NCBI GenBank assembly: GCA_965649825.1
Contig: OZ287702.1
Location: forward strand, 1,302,001-1,366,000
Origin: Penicillus capitatus
Lineage: Eukaryota > Chlorophyta
Direction: 5' to 3'
Length of the DNA stretch: 64,000 nucleotides
The notes beneath the pieces were generated by a model. It was not told the DNA's origin. It did not search any database and saw only the letters and a list, made by a program, of their open reading frames with translations. A program made the position numbers and the translations under genes. Below, piece after piece: positions 37,395-47,265 of the stretch. Numbering within the stretch: position 1 is the first letter of the stretch; the number at the start of each line of letters is the position of its first letter.

Positions 37395-37680
37395 TTACAA
37401 TTTGAGGTATCCATCAACCGACTTCTTTAGCATTTTGTCCGGATCTGTAGTCAAGACGTCCACCCATTCATCTACTTTCCGTTTCACATGTCAGACATTA
37501 CCTCGGAATGTCCCGTTTCTGCTAGCGCTTCGTGAACATCTTTATAGACAGCCAAGAATGGCTTTTCTTTTTCATCGTCTCCATCCGATGCGGCCTCGAT
37601 CTCTTGTTGAATTTCGAAAAGCAGCTCCTTCACTGCGTCCCTCTTCGGAAGCGGCTCCAGTACCGGACACAGACCAACGC
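37395..37680 (-). CDS. Small acidic protein fragment, LLFEI family (unrecognised)
   Basis: Minus-strand exon 37502-37680 reads as conserved-looking protein: PVLEPLPKRDAVKELLFEIQ, then SDGDDEKEKPFLAVYKDVHE. After a possible 27-nt intron, VDEWVDVLTTDPDKMLKKSV leads to a stop at 37395. The splice phase at that intron does not fit cleanly, so a longer intron or a frameshift is possible. A related segment (LLFEIRQTDGDTE...LAVCKE) occurs on the minus strand near 61.65 kb. Function unknown. Confidence 0.35.
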
Positions 37681-37950
37681 CTAGACACCTTAAAAAAGCA
37701 CTGAAACATGTGTGAAGCCAGCTACCGGCATTAACACCCCGTTACTTTTTTTCTGTATTCTACAAGCTACATTCATCTTCAAAGCCAGGGAGAAAAACGC
37801 GTCACTTTGCCTTCTTATCGACACCGTAAAACATCCAAACTGGATACTTGTTTGTCGGTAGAATCATCTCCAAGTGGTAGAAAGTGCCAACGGCATTTCG
37901 CGTCATGAGTGCCATAAGGAGTATCGTAAACACGCATACTAGTCAATTTT

Positions 37951-38580
37951 GTCGGCCTTGCTGCGTAGGGCTTACTGGTGGGCTGCGGCCAGGACTAGTG
38001 ACTCGTTGATCCCCTGCTTCCTCTGGATGATTTGATGGGCCGGCTTCTTCCACGAGCTCGGGCCGGTCTTCTTGGGTCGAGCTACGTCGAGAATCGTAGA
38101 GCCCGGCGTTATGAACCACCCGATCGGCGCCCCGCTGGAACAGGTCAGTGGCGTCGATACTGCGGCGTTCTGCCTCCCGAAAATGGCCGAGTGCCGCGAG
38201 AAAGGGAGGGTTCCGGTATAATGGCGGGTACCGAACGGTCGCACGCGAAATCGATTGTCTCTCGTCGTCTGCCAGACTGAAAAAAGTCCGAACTTCAAAC
38301 ACTGAAAAGGTTATTACAAAAGAAGATCCCGACTCAACGTTCTTCCCCCTTTTCACCTGCTCAAGCGATGTGACCCTCGAGGCTAGTGAGTCACCCCTCG
38401 CCCCGAGCCAGAGAATCATGCCCCCCCCCAACGCCTAAGACCTCCTCTGACAAGACCCTGAGCGTCCCTTGGCGGCGTGGCCCCATGACCAGCCAGACAG
38501 TCCCCTCAGTCGTTTCCCCCTTCCGTGCCCGCTCCATCATGCCCTCATTATTGAGCCGTCTCATCACCATCTTGCCGACA
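37951..38580 (-). mobile_element. ~630-bp insertion with AATTTT target duplication
   Basis: Block B reads through ...AGTCAATTTTCCGCG without a break, whereas block A has ...AGTCAATTTT, about 630 bp, then AAATTTTCCGCG. The inserted piece begins GTCGGC and ends GCCGAC, a perfect 6-bp inverted terminal repeat next to a duplicated AATTTT. It carries part of an ORF on its minus strand but no transposase I recognise, so it is probably a non-autonomous DNA element or a captured gene fragment. The absence in block B is seen directly; the mechanism is inferred. Confidence 0.7.
37975..38419 (-). CDS. Element-borne ORF of the VVHN-YDxRR family
   Basis: From the ATG at 38419 the frame runs to a 41-nt intron (donor GTAATAACC, acceptor TTTTTTCAG), then reads LADDERQSISRATVRYPPLY, FLAALGHFREAERRS and GADRVVHNAGLYDSRRSS, followed by a Pro/Glu/Ser-rich tail. 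A GTAAGC donor-like site lies close to the element's edge, so transcripts might splice out of the element. A clear relative is encoded at 60.6-60.9 kb (plus strand): LANDEVERDNTRAFVPYAPL then GVDKVVHNLGIYDTRRSS. The family is unknown to me; no catalytic motif is evident. Confidence 0.5.
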
Positions 38581-40398
38581 AATTTTCCGCGTTGTTATTG
38601 AGCTTTTCCAACGAGGCAACCATTAGATCTTTGATGGAGTCTTCTATCGCCGATGTGGCAGAAGTCGCCGGCGGAGAGATCTCGGTCCCCCGAATCGGAT
38701 TTCGTTCGAGATCTACCTTCGCCGTTGCCTGAATCGTAACCAAGCAGACCGGCGTCAAAGTTGCAATGCTCTCAACATCCGGTTGGCCTAAATCTCACAC
38801 ATTTGCAAGCGAATGCCTCTCGCCGCGCGACGGAACCTTTATGAATCGACCTGCAACGAAGTGGGCCAAGCGCCGATAGCAAGAACAAATCCAGAGGTGT
38901 TGCTTGTTCGACTGGCAGATGCGCGCGGAAACTCGAAGCCCGAGTTGTCTGGCACATGTTCTGCGCGGCAGCTGGTCGAGTCCACACAATCTCACCCTCG
39001 GGTTCTGTTCGGCACAGTTCCTCCTAGAGTTCTCTTCGCTAGGAATAGTCACGAAATGGACCGAATACAAAAAGGAAATCGGCGAATCTTTCGGTGTTTC
39101 TGAATAGACGAGTTGGATGCGATCTTGGTAGAACAACTAGAAGAACACCGAAAACGAAGTGATCTGGCTTTCAAAAAGCTGCTGGGACCGGGAAAGAGTT
39201 TACACCAATCAGCCAAATTGTCTGCCGAGCAACTGCTGACAAACTTCGGAGAAGCACTTCACTCATCTGGATTCGCAGACGTTGAATGGTGCAAACGACA
39301 GATCGGCTCTGTCTCAGCCAACTCGCTCAGGAAGACCTCGAATTCGGAGACAAGGGAAGGGCTGTCATTGATCTAAGCCCTCTCCTTGGAAATAGACAAT
39401 TTCCAACAACGCAGCTAAAGCGAGTGGATTGTTGAAAATGGAACAGCTGAACAGTTGATCGCAGCCATCGGAGGCAGTTCGGTGGTACATCAATCACCAC
39501 GGCGCGCTGACCATCAGCTGCGACGGGTGCCAGCCTCCGAAGTAGCTCTCTATTAACCATAGGGCGATGGTTCTCGAACACGCGTTAAAGCTCGGTGCTG
39601 TTAGGTGCTAAAGCTAGGAAGTTCACAACCATCCTGGGCGTTCAAACACGACCATTCCTTTCAAGGTATCTTCTTGAGTTCCTGGTGCTCTCATCTGAAT
39701 GTTCGTTATCATCGTCGGCGCGAGCTCCCAACACGGATGCTTCTCGAGTCGACCAGTTTTCTGGCCAATCGCTTCCCCTCAAAACCCTGCCATCGGCGAC
39801 TTCTTTGCTTAGAAGAAGAGGAAGACTGTGATGGTGGACTGAGAACAGAGGACGGAGACCACTTGTTTGCTGCAAGCACCCGCGTCCACCAGATTAGAAC
39901 GGATCTCGCGACGAACTTCGGATGAAGGAAGAAGGCTCCAACTTTCTCTGGCATGCACCAAAACAGCTTGAGGAATTTCTATCAGCCGTCGCTTAAACAT
40001 GGAAGCAAGAAGGAAGAAGGAAGAAGATTGGGATAAGCCCCTAGGATTCCCGAACAAGTGTCCATTCAATCCTGAACACTCCTCTGATGTTTAACTTAAA
40101 AAGATGTGTAAGACACACCAATTGCATAACTACATATATATAGGAGTATGGTTGTCAAATGCAGACAGAAGTTCGCAGCTGTTATAAGCTAATGTTAGAA
40201 ATTATTAACCATCTGGGTATTAAGGGGCGACAAATTCCCTGTGAAGTTATCTCGTGTTCCTAACGTCATATTCGAATGTGCTTTTATCGCTGTTGTCGCG
40301 CGTGTTTCGGGTCCAAGCTTAACGAACACCATGACATCGACCCCGACAGGTCCTTTCGTCCGTCGAGTCGGGGAGAGGAGAACAAGCGATGTGTCGAG

Positions 40399-41364
40399 AT
40401 GAAACGGAAGCCTTACGTGTGGAACCCCGACGACTACGAAGAGAAAACCTCCTACGTTTATCAGCTGGCCGACGCACTCGTCGAATTGCTGAATCCTACT
40501 CCTGGTGAACCAAACCGTCGCTGCGACTTCTCGGAGAGTTCTTTGCGCAGGAGAGCGCATTCTGGATCTCGGTTGCGGGACGGGAGAGCTGACTCTCGCC
40601 CTGCAGCAACGCGGCTGCGAGGTTGTTGGCGTAGACCTCAGTCCAGAGATGGTGGCGGCGGCAAGAGAGAAGGGCGTCGATGCGAGAGTGATGGACGGAC
40701 ACGCCATGACGTTCGAGGACGAGTTCGATGCTGTGTTCTCCAACGAAGCGCTGCATTGGATGTACAAAGATCCCGGCCGCGTCGTCGAAAGTGAGCAAGC
40801 ACGCCCGGAATGACCACCTTGGCGACGATGTGACGATGGGGTGCAGATGTCGCGAGAGCGCTGAAGAAGGGAGGTAAATTCGTCGCCGAGTTCTGCGGAG
40901 AGGGAACCATTCAGCAGATTAGGAATGCGATGTCCTCTGTCCTGGCTCGTCGAGGAAAGGAACTGCCTGAAATTTGGTCTGGCAACCTCAATGAGTGATT
41001 TCGAGGTTGAAGAGGCTTGTGTCTCGTGGCAGGTACTTTCCTGGGAAAGAGAGCTATGTGCAGCTGCTGGAATCGCATGGCTTTAAGGTCGAAGAGGCGA
41101 TGCTTTTCGCGAGAGACACCCGTTGTCCTGCTGGAATTACAGGATGGCTTGAAGTCTTCGGAGGTTTTTTCTTCGAAGGACTGCCGAAATCCATGCACCA
41201 AGAGGTGTCGTCATCGTTGTCCTGAGAATGATTCTAGCGACAATCCTGTGTCTGTTTAGCTCATCAAGGAGACCGCAGTCGAAATGGAGCCTCTACATGT
41301 CGATGAAAACGGCGTTTACCTCGTCGACTACAAGAGGTTGAGGATCCATGCCGTGAAAACGTGA
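40399..41364 (+). CDS. Class I SAM-dependent methyltransferase, block A copy
   Basis: Five exons (introns 40505-40550, 40791-40846, 40977-41032, 41205-41259) give 250 residues starting MKRKPYVWNPDDYEE. SAM motif I is ERILDLGCGTGELTLAL, motif II CEVVGVDLSPEMV, then DARVMDGHAMTFEDEFDAVF and SNEALHWM, GGKFVAEFCGEG, and the C-terminal IWYFPGKESYVQLLESHGF. This is the trans-aconitate methyltransferase-like / type-11 family that methylates small carboxylates or unknown small molecules. SNEALHWM (SNAALHWM in copy B) is the family signature. All exon boundaries are identical in copy B, which supports the model. Substrate unknown. Confidence 0.9.
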
Positions 41365-41624
41365 GAAATGGCCCAAGAAGTACATTGACTGCCGGATCGG
41401 CGAGCTGGCGTCTTCGACTTGGTTGCTGGCTGGTTGATGAGCAGTGTGACGGTGACGACTTTCTTCCTGACGTGACATGTCTCCGACGACCTGGTATCAG
41501 CTCTATTGACTGATCCATGAAGGTGACGTGAAATTAAAGTCTTCAGTGGATGGTCTTCACTCTGGTTTTTTACTACGTAACCTGCCTGCTTTTTGTTTGC
41601 TCCCAATGAACGAATCGACTTTCA

Positions 41625-41662
41625 TCATCATTAAGCATTGTCATCATCATCATTTAATAAGG
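41625..41662 (-). repeat. LINE-like 3' tail repeat, block A
   Basis: CATCATCATT-type short repeats followed by TTTATTGTGGC; on the minus strand this reads CAATAAA then ATGATGATG repeats, placed as the 3' end of the antisense LINE remnant. Block B has the same tail expanded (58291-58365). Confidence 0.5.
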
Positions 41663-42129
41663 TTTATTGTGGCAGTGCATAATGCACATCAGCCACATGA
41701 ACAAGGACAACACGCTGTAACGTCTCGTTTTAATACGCGGATCATATCCTTGGTGCCCAAATCGGTCTGCTCAGTTGTCAAAGAGACCAGACTACCCCGA
41801 GTGGGCGATCCTTGACAGCCTGGCGAGTGCATCTGGCTCAGTGGGAGGCTATGGCCATGGGTTCGATGGCGTAGCAGCGCGGCACTTTGTTCGTCTGGTC
41901 GTCTCGACATGCATCCACGACTTTTGTTTTACGCTCGGCGACCAGTTTGTCGCCGATCTGCTACTCGGTGAGGTAGACGGACGCTCCATACGACTGACAG
42001 AAGCGACATTCGGATCAAGCGGCCGGCAAGGTTGGGATGTTTCAGCAAACAAGGTCGTGTTGTTCGGTATATGGCGATGAAGCCACGGAATCTTCAGGGC
42101 GGCTGTTGCGAAACTCGCCAGACAGTTAA

Positions 42130-42990
42130 TGCTCGACATGGCTGTAGGACGTACAACAAATCTGGAGCTCGATGAATGATAATTCCTTGAAACGTTGCGG
42201 CACGGGAGCGTTTGGATATGTTGGCCGCCGCACTTCATGAGGATATGATTTCTGAACTCACGGGTATCCAGTTACTTCCAGTGGTCGTGGCTGCAGATCT
42301 GATGAACGGAAGGAAGTCGAGATCTTTCAAGATGCGTGCGTCTTTTTGCCTTGTGGGCAGGCTGGGAGAAATGGGTGGGTGAGGTCTTGGTCAGAAACTC
42401 TGATGACACAGCGGCGATCGTTCACACAGTTCTGCAACCGAGATAGCAAGCACAGCGGGACTTCTAGTCTCCCAACCTTCGATGGTAGCATGGAGCCATC
42501 GATCGTGTCAAAAGCCGGCGACAGATCTACAGAGGCTGCCAGCATGTCTTGTCCTCGAATCGAAGAATGATTTACCTCTGTCGATGAGGCTGGCCACTGC
42601 TGTCTCGCATGGCTCTCGTTTTCCGAAAACCGAACTGCTTGTCGGATAGGACCTTGTTTGACTCTGACCAATGTGCTGGGAGATCCGCGATGATTCTCAA
42701 ACTGTTTTTTATGACACACAGCAACCCCTCCTGTAGGAGAGGGGACGGTGAACAATATGTCAAGCCATCCATCGATGGTGATTCACCTTCAGCGCCTCGA
42801 GACCTTCGTCCAACACCCCATCACCGTGTTGTTCGGCAGAGGCGACGTCTCTTTTTCTTTAGCGCCGGAAGGATCCGACATCGAGAGAAGGACGAAGTGC
42901 GGCGCACGGAACGGGTTGAAGAATTCCGTATCCTTTGGTTCGATGTACGACAGCTATCCTGGAAATGTCGCGTCAGGCAGATGACTACAG
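42130..42990 (-). pseudogene. Decayed non-LTR (LINE) reverse transcriptase, block A
   Basis: On the minus strand, in several frames separated by stops and frameshifts, I read VLSDKQFGFRKTRAMRDSS, then DMLAASVDLSPAFDTIDGSM, then NDRRCVIRVSDQDL and ACPQGK. These correspond to the LINE RT segments LSDxQFGFRKGRS, DLSKAFDTIDHxIL (first catalytic Asp region), the RxxxVxxxxxLS strand and GVPQG. No intact F/YxDD box or endonuclease seen. The copy is non-functional and antisense to the methyltransferase. Confidence 0.7.
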
Positions 42991-43124
42991 ATGACTCGTG
43001 CGATTGAGAAATCTCTCGCACCGCGAGCAAACATTAAAACGCATCATCTTCCCGTCGTACAGTCGGAGGTCGTACGTCCAGGTCGTCGTTTTCGACTTCG
43101 AAAACCCGTCGGCAATCGAACAGG

Positions 43125-43397
43125 ATGGCCACGTTGCAGGACCGCTTCAACATCAACAGTCAGTTGGAGCATCTCCAGTCGAAGTACGTCGGCACCGGTC
43201 ACGCAGACCTGCCACGTTATGAGTGGGTGGTCAACGTCCACCGAGACAGCTTTGCATCGTACATCGGACACCATGGACCACTGTGTTACTTCGCCGTTGC
43301 CGAGAACGAGTCCATCGGAAGAACGCGATACCATCTGATGCAGAGAATGCTGCAGCCGTGCGGGATCCCTCCCGAGAAGAAGGACGACGAACTGTGA
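43125..43397 (+). CDS. SF3B5: Splicing factor 3B subunit 5
   Basis: Single exon of 90 residues. The sequence DRFNINSQLEHLQSKYVGTG, then HADLPRYEWVVNVHRDSF, YFAVAENES and MQRMLQPCGIPPEK is the SF3b10/SF3B5 family end to end, with normal length. It is a small structural subunit of the SF3b complex of U2 snRNP in the nucleus. It starts about 105 bp after block A ends and is not duplicated. Confidence 0.97.
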   Translation: MATLQDRFNINSQLEHLQSKYVGTGHADLPRYEWVVNVHRDSFASYIGHHGPLCYFAVAENESIGRTRYHLMQRMLQPCGIPPEKKDDEL

Positions 43398-43744
43398 ACG
43401 CCCCCCCCCGCCGTTTATCGCATCCCGTACCCTTGTGCAAGAGAGATGAGACGTCGTTTCGGAGGATCATAGTATCAAAGTTACATTTTAGAAGAACCAA
43501 GTTTTTATTCCACACCAAAACGGAGGGCTGTCGAAAGAAAACCAGAGCTTCGAGGCACCATTGGGTTTGATACAATTGATATTGGCAATGATGAAGTCGT
43601 CGAAGCCCATAGACCTAAATCCCTGTAAAGAAATCCCGCGAAACAGTACTTCCTGTCGTTGCGCATTGCGCGTGCGATTGTTAGGCCCACTGCCATCGTC
43701 AGCTGTACACGCATGCCGCTCGCGTGCGCGTGTGCCGATTGCCA

Positions 43745-44824
43745 TCACTGCCAATGACCGTCCGGGACAAAATCTGTCGTCGCCTGTTGTACGCGGTACT
43801 GCAGATCCACTTCGCTCTGCAGATAGCTGCTGCATTCTTCGATGTATTCGGGGGAGCACGTGAGGTCGTTGTACAGTCTGGCCTGGGTCTCGGGGAGGTT
43901 GACGTTGAACCACGGGTCGTCCCAGATTCCGTCCATGTCGATCCGGCAGCAGGGATTCGTGTGCAGAATCCTCTGCAAGAAGGCCCGGCACTCGGGCGAG
44001 AGTCGATAGGGGTACGCCTCGAACTGCAGATCCGGCTCATCGTCCGTCTCCATCAGGTTTGTCAGCTGTCGGAGGATCGACGCCGAGTCGTCCGTGAGCT
44101 GCTGCACCAGAGGCCACGCCGTCAGTCCAAGCAGCATCTTGAACAGACACACGCCGCAGGCGTAGATGTCTCCCTTCACGGCGAACTCGAACGAATTGCG
44201 TCGATTGTGGATCATGGACTCGGGTGCCATGTAGCCGCGTTTCCCCACGTAGGACCGCTCCCCGTTCTTCTCCAGCGACAGCTTGGAGCGCGAAAAGCCC
44301 AAATCGCACAGTATGATGTTCCAGCCCTGCGCCGAATGCTGCCCCGTGATGAGGATGTTGTCCAATGCGATGTCTCGGTTGGCGACATTGCGCCGGTGCG
44401 AATAGTCCACCGCCAGGATGAGTTGCTGAAAGGCCCAGCGAGCTTCGTCCTCTGTAAGCGGCCCATTGCGCAGAAACTCTGCCAGTGTGCCTCCTTCTTC
44501 GTAGTTGAACGCAATCAGCAGAAAGTTTCGCGTGAGGCGGACTTCACGGAAGCCGACGATGTGCTTGTGGCAGAGCTTTCTGTGATTCAGAATCTCTCGC
44601 GTCACTCGGCGGCATTTCCTCGAATCGATCCTGAGGACGTCGCGCGGATAGCATTTCACGGCTATCGGCCCGACGATCGTGTCCGAGTACGGATTGATGC
44701 GGTGGTCGATGACTTGGTAGACACATGCCTGTCCTCCCTGTCCCAAGAGTGCGTCTTGTCCGGGCGGTATAGAAAACCACGGTGGAAAATCAAGAGGAGC
44801 GGAGTAAGCGATATCAGCATTCAT
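43745..44824 (-). CDS. Atypical Ser/Thr kinase-like protein (NRD..A, DLG)
   Basis: Intronless, 359 residues, unlike its neighbours. Kinase landmarks: glycine loop LLGQGGQACVYQV, IAVKCY lysine, helix-C Glu in VTREILNHRKL, catalytic loop NVANRDIALDNILI, CDLGFSRSKL instead of DFG, GKRGYMAPE and GDIYACGVCLFKML. The HRD His is Asn and the lysine two residues after Asp (normally HRDLKxxN) is Ala, which in Ser/Thr kinases usually lowers or abolishes activity; the metal-binding Asn and Asp remain. Overall layout resembles plant SnRK2/CAMK-like kinases. It may be a weak kinase or a pseudokinase scaffold. Tail-to-tail with SF3B5. Confidence 0.85.
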   Translation of the reverse strand: MNADIAYSAPLDFPPWFSIPPGQDALLGQGGQACVYQVIDHRINPYSDTIVGPIAVKCYPRDVLRIDSRKCRRVTREILNHRKLCHKHIVGFREVRLTRNFLLIAFNYEEGGTLAEFLRNGPLTEDEARWAFQQLILAVDYSHRRNVANRDIALDNILITGQHSAQGWNIILCDLGFSRSKLSLEKNGERSYVGKRGYMAPESMIHNRRNSFEFAVKGDIYACGVCLFKMLLGLTAWPLVQQLTDDSASILRQLTNLMETDDEPDLQFEAYPYRLSPECRAFLQRILHTNPCCRIDMDGIWDDPWFNVNLPETQARLYNDLTCSPEYIEECSSYLQSEVDLQYRVQQATTDFVPDGHWQ

Positions 44825-45037
44825 GTCTGTCTATGTAACTCAAGCACGAGGAGAAAGGAACACGGAGGGGACAGAAGCGAAGGGCTTTAAACCGCAGACG
44901 GTAAGTGAACTGAAGTGAAGCGAAGCGAAGCTCGCACTGACGGCGGGAACGACGCGGCCAAAAGGTGCGGTCTACGCGGCTGGGATTTGTGCTGGGAATG
45001 CCATTAACGGAGAGATGGATGCAAAATTTCCCGCGGC

Positions 45038-45643
45038 TCAGTCAACTTTGAGCTCATGCGTCATCTTCTTGACATCGGTCGGGTTATTTTGCGAAGTCAA
45101 AACGTGAAGCAGCGTGCCTGTTGCGGAACCTACTGTGAAAGCGCCTGTGTCGCGTGCTGTCAGACATGACGCGTCATGTGCTTTGGCATTTTACCTGCGA
45201 TGGTGTAGATGGAATGGTTCAGGATGAAAGGAGCAATGACTGCAGACAGCAACCCCAGAGCTGCAGAGAAACGATCGCAGCGATTCTGAGATGCGTTGTA
45301 GTGTAGACGATAAACACGATCTTCGAGACCTTCCCGGTCCATCCCCAAGAACTTGCTCAATCCCAATGCACCTAACACGTCGTCCGCCACGTATGTGTTA
45401 CGTGCAATACGGGTAGGGAAATGGACCGGAGAGAGCTAAGCCGCCGGTCAGAGAGTAGCTCAGTGCTTCGGATGCGAGTCCGACATCCAGAGGCTTTCCG
45501 GTGCGGTACCCTCGAAGTGCTAGAATCGGCAACACGATGCCGCAGCCGACTACGCTGCCAACTTGCGTCCCTTTCATACTTATATGTTGAAAGAGACGAA
45601 GCGCCGCGTAACGACTCGGGTCAAAATCTTCGCCTGTTGCCAT
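45038..45643 (-). CDS. Small Gly-rich multi-helix membrane protein, unrecognised
   Basis: ATG at 45643. Three exons can be joined: the first has SVVGCGIVLPILALRGYRTG and SLTGGLALS, the second reads LGLSKFLGMDREGLEDRVYR and FSAALGLLSAVIAPFILNHS, the third reads VGSATGTLLHVLTSQN and ends at 45038 with MTHELKVD. Glycine-zipper-like helices suggest a small organellar membrane protein. I do not recognise the family. It lies 88 bp beyond the RUS stop, same strand. Confidence 0.55.
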
Positions 45644-45730
45644 TTTTCGCTTGAATATTCGAATTGCAAGGCTGACCGTTACGCGATGTCACATCTCAAG
45701 CGTCATCCCATCAAAGCGGATGGGTACTGT

Positions 45731-47265
45731 TCATTCAAGGGATGTCGTGCCAATTTGTGACACCCGTGTGGACTTTAGTCGATAAAGAAGGATTTGTGGC
45801 TTCCAACCAGCTTCTTCCAGCTGAGTGAGAAAATCGCCGAACCGCATGTTCGTTTCTCGAAGGCTCTGATGAAAGGCATCGATCCCTGGAGTCCAATGAT
45901 GCTGTGATTGCTGCTGAAGCCATAAGAATTGCCAAAGGGCTTTGAGACAGTGCTTTGCTCCGCCTCCTTGCTTGAGCACCACAAACCCATGTCCCTCTTC
46001 AACAAACAGCAGATACTGCTCTTCTCTGTAAACGTCAATCCACGAACTAAATCTTGCATTATGTACAAGACGTTCGGAAACGTATTTCAACGAGCTGCCG
46101 AATTCGATAGATGGTGTGGCCAACAACCAGTCCGTCAGAATCTGCTGTTTCTGTGCCATCGTTGCGGGATCGGTGAGCGGCTGTCCAGCGAGATGCAACT
46201 GAATGAGCATACTCGATCGGACGAGGCTAAGGGAATCGAACTGAAGACATCGAAGGGCGATGAAGCGACATACGACGTGGATGGAATGGAAAATGGCCCA
46301 GGTGACCAGAACAGGTTCCCAGCCTGTCGCATCTTGTAAAGATGACAGAATAACAACGCTTGTCAGCAAGCCTGTAAACTGCCCGGCCACCTCCCATGAC
46401 TCTTCCTTGGCTGACACCTCACCAATGTTGTTGTTTCGTGCAAAATGCTGCTGGATAACACGTAACGAAGGTTTCGCCATGCCCGTTGCCAAAGCCCTGG
46501 CGAAGTTTCCCGTTCCGGCCAACAAAAGAAACTGGGAGGGAAAGAAGACCGTTGCGATCTCCAGAGAGAGCCCGACAGTGACGATGACATCAGCCGCCAT
46601 TCTCCACTCGCGTGGGTGCTGATCGATGTAGAGTCCCAAACGGCCGCCTACGAACAGACGGCCCAATGCTCCTACTCCGTCCTTCGTGATCCACTTGATC
46701 GATGCGGCGACAGCTGTTGCCGGAACCGCACTGGATCCCACACCGACAGCCCGGAGCATACTGCTGGTGGCCAGGGAAGTGCTCACCCATCCCTAAACAC
46801 ATCTTCTCGTGACGATCGCGACCACGTATGTATGCCGTTCACACGGTGATATGAGTGGGCAGTGTCCACAGTTGATAGGGCAGATAGTCAGCTGACACAG
46901 ACTTTGGAAATTCCGTAGGGATAAAGAGTCCTAAAGATGCGCATCCTAACCCTGGCTGTTGGTGATGTTGCCTACCTGCCTGTTATGGCGTCGGACAGGC
47001 GGAGCGTTTGATTCTGTAGACGGGATTTTCCGCTGTGTTTGACTCTCCAGTGACCATTGGCATCAAACAGGAGTGTCTCTGAGCCAGTTTCGACCAGGAC
47101 CACCTCGTTCTGCAGAGGTTCCTGTCCAATACTTGAGATCGCACGACCAATTGTCTTACCTTTTCCGCCATCGGTCGTGCGTTGTCCGACGGCGACCGAC
47201 CATTGCGGCATCGCGGCTTCCTCAGCACGTATCTTCTCTTCAGAAAGACTGTCTGTCTTGGACAT
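45731..47265 (-). CDS. RUS family protein (DUF647, root UVB sensitive)
   Basis: The first exon begins MSKTDSLSEEKIRAEEAAMP at 47265. A second exon reads FIPTEFPKSVSADYLPYQLW, the typical RUS entry motif, and a third from about 46790 carries LRAVGVGSSAVPATAVAASI, IKWITKDGVGALGRLFVGGR, NFARALATGMAKPSLRVIQQ and NIGEVSAKEESWEVAGQF. The C-terminal part (LTDWLLATP..., FLTQLEEAGWK) matches the rest of the DUF647 fold and ends at 45731. RUS1/RUS2 act in vitamin-B6-linked and auxin pathways in plants; animals have one homologue (C16orf58). Several helices suggest an organelle membrane. Confidence 0.9.

Larger units (their letters stand above)
37828..43018. repeat. Segmental duplication, block A
   Basis: Nearly identical to 55118-59750 in the same orientation, apart from the 37951-38580 insertion found only here and scattered substitutions and small indels. 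The left edge lies near GACACCGTAAAA (37829), the right edge at GAGAAATCTCTCGC (about 43018), after which A and B diverge completely. It contains a methyltransferase gene with all introns kept, so it is a DNA-level or antisense-RNA-level copy, not a processed gene copy. Confidence 0.9.

Noticed and set aside
38795-39136. Minus-strand ORFs of 70-110 codons inside the repeat blocks
   Set aside because: Frames break between copies A, B and fragment C, so the similarity is at DNA level only.
40008-40500. Methyltransferase start at 40276 (Cys-rich extension MCFYRCCRACFGSK)
   Set aside because: The family begins close to the WNPDDY segment; the Met at 40399 gives the normal length in both copies. 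The extension remains possible but is not favoured.
45421-45500. Short hairpin-like stretch resembling part of a tRNA
   Set aside because: No anticodon arm or T-loop in the right spacing; it lies inside an intron/exon of the small membrane protein gene.
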